Shown here: piece by piece, positions 54,548-59,449 of the stretch | Position numbering within the stretch: position 1 is the stretch's first letter | How the letters are laid out: each line of letters opens with the position of its first letter | Source of the DNA: a virus | Length of the DNA: 59,449 nt | Strand: one strand, 5' to 3' | IMG/VR virus record: IMGVR_UViG_3300034050_001176 | Location: 1 to 59,449 of that record | Program-made: the position numbers and the translations under genes | Notes under the pieces: model-generated | The model's input: only the letters and a program-made list of their open reading frames with translations | Database searches by the model: none | Told to the model about the DNA's origin: nothing

Positions 54548-54750
54548 TATTTTTTCTTCCATATATCATTATAATTAAGCAATTCATTGACTTGTTTCTC
54601 TATTTCTTGACAGCGTAGTTTACATTTTTTGTGTTCAGCTGTTAATTTTTCGATAAAATTTGACCTCTCGTTTACAGAAAGAGAATTTACTGACAGCTTT
54701 CTAAAACATTTTTTTACTGCTTCTAAAATTGATAATTTATTTTGAGTCAT
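54547..54750 (-). CDS. 67-aa coiled-coil protein
   Basis: Not recognised. A basic, fully helical 67-aa protein with a likely coiled coil (residues 28-60, ERSNFIEKLTAEHKKCKLRCQEIEKQVNELL). It is tied into the operon by overlaps on both sides: 14 nt with the resolvase gene and TAATG with the carD-like gene. Confidence 0.55.
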   Translation of the reverse strand: MTQNKLSILEAVKKCFRKLSVNSLSVNERSNFIEKLTAEHKKCKLRCQEIEKQVNELLNYNDIWKKK

Positions 54751-55237
54751 TTGGAGTGCTCCTGTTAATATTTTCTTTTTTTCTAACTAATTCAAGCAAA
54801 GCAAGCGCATCAGCTTCATTATCATCTTTCGGGTGATAGCCTATAGCTTCGATCGCCTTGATGACATCTTGTTTACTAGCATTACCTTTGCCAGTTACAT
54901 GAAGCTTGATATGGGACACTGGCACACCTTGATATGGCAAATTATGATCCTCACACCATGCGGTTAGGGTTGCTAGAAAACCACCGTAGACGTGAGCAGC
55001 ATCTGTGCCGATGTGACGCCTGACTTCTTCAAAGTAAACACTTGTGATTTCGCCATTATAATTGAGGTCATCTAACCAATGACGAAATCTTAAAAACCTC
55101 ATGCCGCCTCCTTGGAAACGATCATTCTTCAGATTAATCGTACCGCTGAATACCTGGTACCCATTTTTTGGATCTGCCTGTTGCCAAATGGCCCACCCAG
55201 TATTGGTGCCAAGATCAAGGGCCAGAATTTTATGCAT
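54737..55237 (-). CDS. RuvC-like Holliday junction resolvase
   Basis: A 166-aa nuclease of the RNase-H-fold RuvC group, which cuts branched DNA during recombination and packaging. The metal-binding acids are in ILALDLGTNTGWA (Asp8), YFEEVRRH (Glu) and DDNEADALALLE (two Asp). The start is taken at MHKILALD (55237) after GGTGA, overlapping the previous stop by 8 nt; MVKHMHK at 55249 is possible. Longer frames upstream would overlap the nuclease gene and are not plausible. Confidence 0.85.
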   Translation of the reverse strand: MHKILALDLGTNTGWAIWQQADPKNGYQVFSGTINLKNDRFQGGGMRFLRFRHWLDDLNYNGEITSVYFEEVRRHIGTDAAHVYGGFLATLTAWCEDHNLPYQGVPVSHIKLHVTGKGNASKQDVIKAIEAIGYHPKDDNEADALALLELVRKKENINRSTPNDSK

Positions 55238-55946
55238 GTGTTTCACCATTTGCTTGATTTTGATAACAAAAATTAACAAAATCACAGTACTGGCAGGGCA
55301 TCTTGGGTGGAACATCATTAGCATCGCCTAAGGTTGCTGGCATATCTTTACCATGACTAATGATTTTGTTGATTTTTCTCAGTCCCATTTCGATTTCAGC
55401 TTCATCAACCTGAATCACAGCTTGATAAATCTCCCCATTGTTTTTGTTAACTGCCAAAAATAAGGTACGTGGGATTTCAATAAAGTGCATGTACATTTGG
55501 CACTGCAAATAATAGGTGGCGAAGGTTTTTTGAACCCCATTTTTAACTAGAGCTTTAAAATATTTTTCCTGGGTAGACTTGATCTCCAGAATATATTTGT
55601 TGCCTGCCTGATCTAAGATAATGCCGTCAATATGACCCTGGAAGTTTCCATCCAGTACCGAAAATGCACCCTGACGATTGAGAACCAAATATCCAGCCCC
55701 TTGAAGAGCTTTGATTAAACGCTCTTCCTCGTGCCGTCCCCGATCAAATTTCTCCTCACGACTTCCGGTTTTAAGGATTTCTTCTGGAGCTTTACTGACT
55801 GGTGCACTGACACCATTCCAATCGAGCCAGATGCGACGTTCACAAGCATGCCCTAATATTGACGCTCCAATGTAGCCACGGGTTTTTGATTCTGCTTGAC
55901 TCGCATAGTAACCGAGCACTTTGTTTGGTAAATCATTAAAGGGCAT
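55230..55946 (-). CDS. Cas4-like PD-(D/E)xK exonuclease
   Basis: A 238-aa RecB-family nuclease. Active-site residues are in GHIDG (Asp) and LEIKS (Glu-x-Lys), with the usual Q-motif QCQMYMH. An N-terminal Cys (GHACERR, about 35) and a C-terminal trio in PCQYCDFVNFC give the four ligands of a 4Fe-4S cluster as in Cas4 and AddB. No other cas gene or CRISPR is near, so it belongs to phage recombination together with the Sak4-like ATPase and DUF669 protein. Confidence 0.85.
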   Translation of the reverse strand: MPFNDLPNKVLGYYASQAESKTRGYIGASILGHACERRIWLDWNGVSAPVSKAPEEILKTGSREEKFDRGRHEEERLIKALQGAGYLVLNRQGAFSVLDGNFQGHIDGIILDQAGNKYILEIKSTQEKYFKALVKNGVQKTFATYYLQCQMYMHFIEIPRTLFLAVNKNNGEIYQAVIQVDEAEIEMGLRKINKIISHGKDMPATLGDANDVPPKMPCQYCDFVNFCYQNQANGETHA

Positions 55947-55970
55947 GCCTGTTCTCCTATTGGCTATTAG

Positions 55971-56390
55971 TTAAAATGGAAATTCTTGATTTGCTATATC
56001 GGCTAGAGTTGCTGGGGCGTATTCTTTGATATAAGGGAATCTCTCATTTTTCTCAGACACAAATTCCTCAACAAAAACTTTGACTGTTTTGCCAACTAAT
56101 ACGCTTACATCAAAGTTTGCTCTTCCACCACTTGTTGATGGAAATTGCACGCCAGCTGCTGCACAAAGTTTCTTGAGTTTTTTACCTGCATGATTTCTTT
56201 TGGTTTCGACATCTGCCCATAACTTGAATTTATCTTTGAGAGTGTTGTCACCAATTTTCCAAGTGAGACAAAGTTGATCTTCATTATTATGGGTAACCTG
56301 ATCTGCACCGATAATTTTTCCAGTGTGACTACCAGCAGCAATTGCTGGGGCATCTAAATCTGCACTCACTTCAAATGTTAACATAGTCAT
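55971..56390 (-). CDS. DUF669-like single-strand DNA-binding protein
   Basis: A 139-aa protein with the layout of the DUF669 phage family: an N-terminal strand region (GSHTGKIIGADQVTHNNEDQLCLTWKIGD), a helical insert (TKRNHAGKKLKKLCAAAGVQFP) and a final OB-like strand region (VGKTVKVFVEEFVSEK). Such genes accompany Sak4-type ATPases and probably coat single strands. GGAGAATAACT precedes the ATG, and the gap to the ATPase gene is 2 nt. Confidence 0.65.
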   Translation of the reverse strand: MTMLTFEVSADLDAPAIAAGSHTGKIIGADQVTHNNEDQLCLTWKIGDNTLKDKFKLWADVETKRNHAGKKLKKLCAAAGVQFPSTSGGRANFDVSVLVGKTVKVFVEEFVSEKNERFPYIKEYAPATLADIANQEFPF

Positions 56391-56392
56391 AG

Positions 56393-57190
56393 TTATTCTC
56401 CTTTTTCTGGGGTTGTAGTTTGGTTAAATTGTTTGTAGTAAGCCTGGATATGGTTAAACAAAAGATTCCAATCCAGGGGTAGTTTAGATGGCAGATTGTA
56501 TGTGTTCTTAGCTAAGAACGTTGTCCCACCATCCGTATGTAATACACGAGTTGATTTTGATACTTTTGAGATTTTGCGATTAAATTCGACAGTCTCATCT
56601 TTCAGTTCAATTTCATCCTCGGCAAACAATACACATGAGCACCAGTTTCGTAATAATTCCGATGCTTTTTCATAAAGGTTGATTTGATATTGCATGTAGC
56701 TAGCACCAGTTAAATGTTCCTCACGTTTTTCTTTAAAATGAGCCAGCAAAATAATTGTGATTTTCTTATGCTCCCAAAGATTTTTTAATTTCTCTAAAAA
56801 TTGATCCCATAAAGGAATCATTTTTTGATAACCTTGACCATATTGGAAACTTGCTAAACTGCTGACCTTGTTGTCTTTTAATACTTTTTCAATGACTAGC
56901 TTTTCTAAACTACTGAGTGAATCAACCACCAAAGTTTTAAACTCGTGGTCTTGATTAAATAAGGTGCCCAAAAAGGCCATGACATCGTCATAAGTTTTAA
57001 GGGTTACCCCAAAAGTCTTGTTACTAGAAACTGACAGCTCATAAATATTTTCATCCAGATCTAAAAAGATCGGACTTGGAGCACAGGATGCAAAGCGGCT
57101 TTTACCGATGCCATTACGTCCGTACAAGATAATCTTAGGTGGTACATAAATTACCTTTGGTTTTTGGTTCCTTAAATCAATTTGGGTCAT
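56393..57190 (-). CDS. Sak4-like RecA-fold ATPase
   Basis: A 265-aa phage P-loop protein (AAA_24 / Sak4 type) that assists single-strand annealing or recombination. Walker A is GRNGIGKS (24-31), the Walker B strand is KTLVVDSLSSLEKL (about 86-99), and ITIILLAHFKEKRE corresponds to the RecA-like sensor strand. No DNA-binding tail is obvious. It overlaps the upstream gene by 4 nt (ATGA). Confidence 0.78.
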   Translation of the reverse strand: MTQIDLRNQKPKVIYVPPKIILYGRNGIGKSRFASCAPSPIFLDLDENIYELSVSSNKTFGVTLKTYDDVMAFLGTLFNQDHEFKTLVVDSLSSLEKLVIEKVLKDNKVSSLASFQYGQGYQKMIPLWDQFLEKLKNLWEHKKITIILLAHFKEKREEHLTGASYMQYQINLYEKASELLRNWCSCVLFAEDEIELKDETVEFNRKISKVSKSTRVLHTDGGTTFLAKNTYNLPSKLPLDWNLLFNHIQAYYKQFNQTTTPEKGE

Positions 57191-59409
57191 CTAATTTTCC
57201 TTTTGTTGAGGTTTGGGTTAAGGAGATAGAGAGCTCCACCACCTTTTTTACTTGGAGTTTTTATAATTTGTTTAGACTCCAGCAATGGTTCTAGTAAGTC
57301 ATCTAATTGCCGGGCATTGATGGCATAATGAAGAGCCATACAAAGATCGTATCTTCTAACCCATTTGCCTTTATGGGAAGCTAAATATTCAAGAATTTTA
57401 TTGATGTATTTCTCATTTTTGTTTTCGGTAAGCAGCTCCGCTATGTCAAGATTGTTTTTCAAACAACGGATTGCAACACTTACAGCCCACTGAATATCTT
57501 TTAGGGTAATCTTGATTGGGGCATCGTATTCGGCTTTATAGTTTCCAGTGTCAATTTCTATACGTTGGGCTTTTGCCACCAGCAGGGCCAGTTTGATGGA
57601 TTGTTCTGCTAAGTTTCCCACCAAAGAATCTACCTTGGCTGCCTGACATCGAAGTTCTCGTTGGACAGTCTGTGTAACTTTACTGAATCTCCCAAACCAC
57701 TCTTTGGCTGAATCGTCAAAACTAACTATTTTGCCAACACATTTAATTGAACTTAAATCTTCTAGAAGTTTATGCGGAATGTTCTTGTTAATATTCGTGT
57801 TACGCTCAGAAGACTCGTAGTCAGGCTTTAACCAAAACACTAAAAATCGTGCTAGTAGACCAGATACCGCAGCTTCTGGGTTAAGCTTATTAATAATGTT
57901 TTCTGTAGCAGTTCCATAAACATTGAGATAAGGGTTTTCAATTCCTTGGATTTCTTCTCCTTTGATCTTATCCGTGGTTATATAGTTGCAATTGTAAAGC
58001 GTTAAAAGCTGTTGCTCTAAACGAGTTTCATGGGTGCCAGCGTTTCTATTTTGAAAGTTTTGAAATATATGGCTAATTTCATCTTGTGCCCAATAGACAC
58101 AATTTTCTTTTTTACAAAGCGCATCTATTAACCCTTGAGATGAACCAATCGCCGAAGCTAAAGAGCCGCGCTTATCTAAGGCCTTGAGTATTGCACTGAT
58201 ACAACCAAGCCCATTATTTTTACCAGAACGACTAGGGCCAATCACCAAAATGTATAAATTAGTCCTAAGATCAGTGGTGCTAATCACTGCGTCCTTTTTT
58301 AAAAAAGCCAACAATGACAGGCTTGCACTTAAAGAAAAAATTGGTATGGGAGCCGGTGCTACTGATTGCACCCAATCATAGGTGCTTTTAAGAATCGGAC
58401 AGGGAAAATCAAAGATATCACTAACAGCAAAGGGTTCTAAGTCATCCAAGCATTTATCGACAGGATCAATAAATTCATCAGCTTCTTCAAACTCTTCAAC
58501 AACTATTTGGTTCTCTACCTTTGAAGGCTTCTCAGTAACGGCATTTGCGCTATCTGATGTTCCAGTGGTGATTACATAAGTTATCGGATTTGATCTAGAT
58601 GTAGGTTGCCAACCAGCATTCCTCGCATGCATGAATAGGGTAGCAATTGTAACCCCACCACCTGACTTGAAAGAATTCCACTTTTTATTTAAAGATTCTA
58701 TTCCCTCATATTTTTCGCTGTTTCTTGCTGACCAGTTATTCCATATAGCAAAACCACTATTGCCAAGCTCATGATGCAAGGCCATACCCATTTCAAGCCA
58801 CGTGTCATAGTCACAACCGGCATCTATGCGGTTTAAAGCCTCACGGATGTCCTCTGAGGTCGTTTCGCGGTATTCTGATGGTATTACCAAAGGCAAAGTT
58901 GTTTTGGCTGTTGGTGGCAATGTATGAGGGTCTAAAAATTTACCAGCTATCTCATAACCCACCTCATATGCACCACCTTCAGATTTGCAGGGCATAATCC
59001 ACATTCTGGAAACATCTTTGCTGGCAGATTTGTCTAAGCCTATTGGATTACCAAGTAAATTTATGATTCGAGCGTGAGCTTCAGGCCAAAAGTTAGGCTC
59101 AATAGCCTTTGCAAAAGGTAGAATTAATCGCCACCGGTGACGCAACTCTGTGTGTGACCAGGTGGTGTAATACAAATAAATTAGATCCAACTGTTTCAGC
59201 TGTTCTATAAATTTCGGTAATTTAAGTTGTCCATCTTCAGTGTTGTCGAAGTCCAGCACCATAGCTGACAAAGCCTTAACATTCTCCTTAGCGCGTGTAG
59301 TATCAGGTTTATAAGCCACCATACTAGATAGTGTAGTCACGAGATAAGAAAGAGTGATATGCTCTGCTAAAAAGATAGGAGAGAAAAGATGAAAGCGCAC
59401 AGAAGACAC
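57187..59409 (-). CDS. Primase-helicase with PriCT-2 and DUF3987 domains
   Basis: A 740-aa replication protein. The N-terminal part (about 45-150) has VLDFDN and RHRWRLILP, as in archaeo-eukaryotic-type/RepB-like primases; residues 185-268 (DAGCDYDTWLEMGMALHHE...) match PriCT-2; residues 330-640 form a DUF3987 ATPase/helicase part with Walker A GPSRSGKN (391-398); the last 80 residues are a winged-helix-like tail. It starts with GTG at 59409, after an in-frame stop. No good ribosome site is visible, so the start is uncertain. First gene of the replication operon in this window. Confidence 0.8.
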   Translation of the reverse strand: MSSVRFHLFSPIFLAEHITLSYLVTTLSSMVAYKPDTTRAKENVKALSAMVLDFDNTEDGQLKLPKFIEQLKQLDLIYLYYTTWSHTELRHRWRLILPFAKAIEPNFWPEAHARIINLLGNPIGLDKSASKDVSRMWIMPCKSEGGAYEVGYEIAGKFLDPHTLPPTAKTTLPLVIPSEYRETTSEDIREALNRIDAGCDYDTWLEMGMALHHELGNSGFAIWNNWSARNSEKYEGIESLNKKWNSFKSGGGVTIATLFMHARNAGWQPTSRSNPITYVITTGTSDSANAVTEKPSKVENQIVVEEFEEADEFIDPVDKCLDDLEPFAVSDIFDFPCPILKSTYDWVQSVAPAPIPIFSLSASLSLLAFLKKDAVISTTDLRTNLYILVIGPSRSGKNNGLGCISAILKALDKRGSLASAIGSSQGLIDALCKKENCVYWAQDEISHIFQNFQNRNAGTHETRLEQQLLTLYNCNYITTDKIKGEEIQGIENPYLNVYGTATENIINKLNPEAAVSGLLARFLVFWLKPDYESSERNTNINKNIPHKLLEDLSSIKCVGKIVSFDDSAKEWFGRFSKVTQTVQRELRCQAAKVDSLVGNLAEQSIKLALLVAKAQRIEIDTGNYKAEYDAPIKITLKDIQWAVSVAIRCLKNNLDIAELLTENKNEKYINKILEYLASHKGKWVRRYDLCMALHYAINARQLDDLLEPLLESKQIIKTPSKKGGGALYLLNPNLNKRKIR

Positions 59410-59449
59410 GATATCTCAGACAAAGTATGGTTTTTGCTTGAGCCCCATT

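Noticed and set aside
55238-55324. Membrane-anchored N-terminus of the RuvC-like protein
   Set aside because: The hydrophobic stretch arises from reading the end of the nuclease gene in another frame; the resolvase domain begins right after MHKILALD.
55230-55946. CRISPR-Cas remnant because of the Cas4-like gene
   Set aside because: No repeats or other cas genes are near; the neighbours are typical phage recombination genes.

Overview
This window is dominated by two closely related podovirus-type prophage late regions in opposite orientation, meeting at one tRNA fragment. The left copy (470-17524) reads rightwards from small terminase to ejection proteins and ends with a convergent tyrosine integrase gene. 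The right copy (17905-39783) is its mirror image. Between the two integrase genes lies a 50-nt 3' half of a tRNA-Gln gene (17691-17740, from anticodon arm to CCA, with no 5' half), which looks like an attachment core. The arms of this inverted repeat are about 16-17 kb. The proteins are nearly the same but clearly diverged, so these are two related phages, not one sequence assembled twice.

Each copy has the order terS, terL, a variable cassette, portal, scaffold, major capsid protein, small virion protein, head-tail adaptor, tail stabilisation protein, repeat-rich fibre, GNAT-like small protein, three ejection (internal virion) proteins, then convergent int. The right copy carries an extra cassette between terL and portal: a lipoprotein-like peptide, a patatin phospholipase, three tail-fibre genes and a 73-aa protein. 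It also has a 145-aa gene between portal and scaffold. The left copy has only a short gap and a 57-aa membrane peptide in the cassette position. A promoter (TTGAWT, 16 bp, TATACT) is conserved in front of the promoter-proximal gene in both copies, and a structured leader with compensatory base changes precedes both capsid genes.

Right of the right-hand terS the window holds about 14 kb of probable cargo: two AT-rich genes for exported proteins of unknown role (39997-42243), a 1.4-kb non-coding region with a cluster of nine-base GCAGTAAGT-type repeats (a candidate replication origin or operator array), a small helix-turn-helix protein, a DksA-like protein that has lost most zinc ligands, an MHS-type MFS transporter, and a 2382-aa filamentous-haemagglutinin-like polymorphic toxin with a nuclease-like tip. 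Next come a translationally coupled putative immunity gene, the orphan tail of another toxin, and a SUKH (SMI1/KNR4) immunity gene. The final block (54059-59409, all minus strand) is a tightly overlapping phage-type replication/recombination operon: primase-helicase, Sak4-like ATPase, DUF669 protein, Cas4-like nuclease, RuvC-like resolvase, a coiled-coil protein and a CarD-like protein. It may be the early module of the right-hand prophage.

The host is probably a Gram-negative bacterium of modest GC content. The MHS transporter, CarD-like protein, zinc-poor DksA and giant toxin would fit an alphaproteobacterium with an intracellular life style (Holosporales/Rickettsiales type), but this is a weak inference. 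No rRNA, intact tRNA, CRISPR array, transposase, endolysin or lysogeny repressor was recognised.
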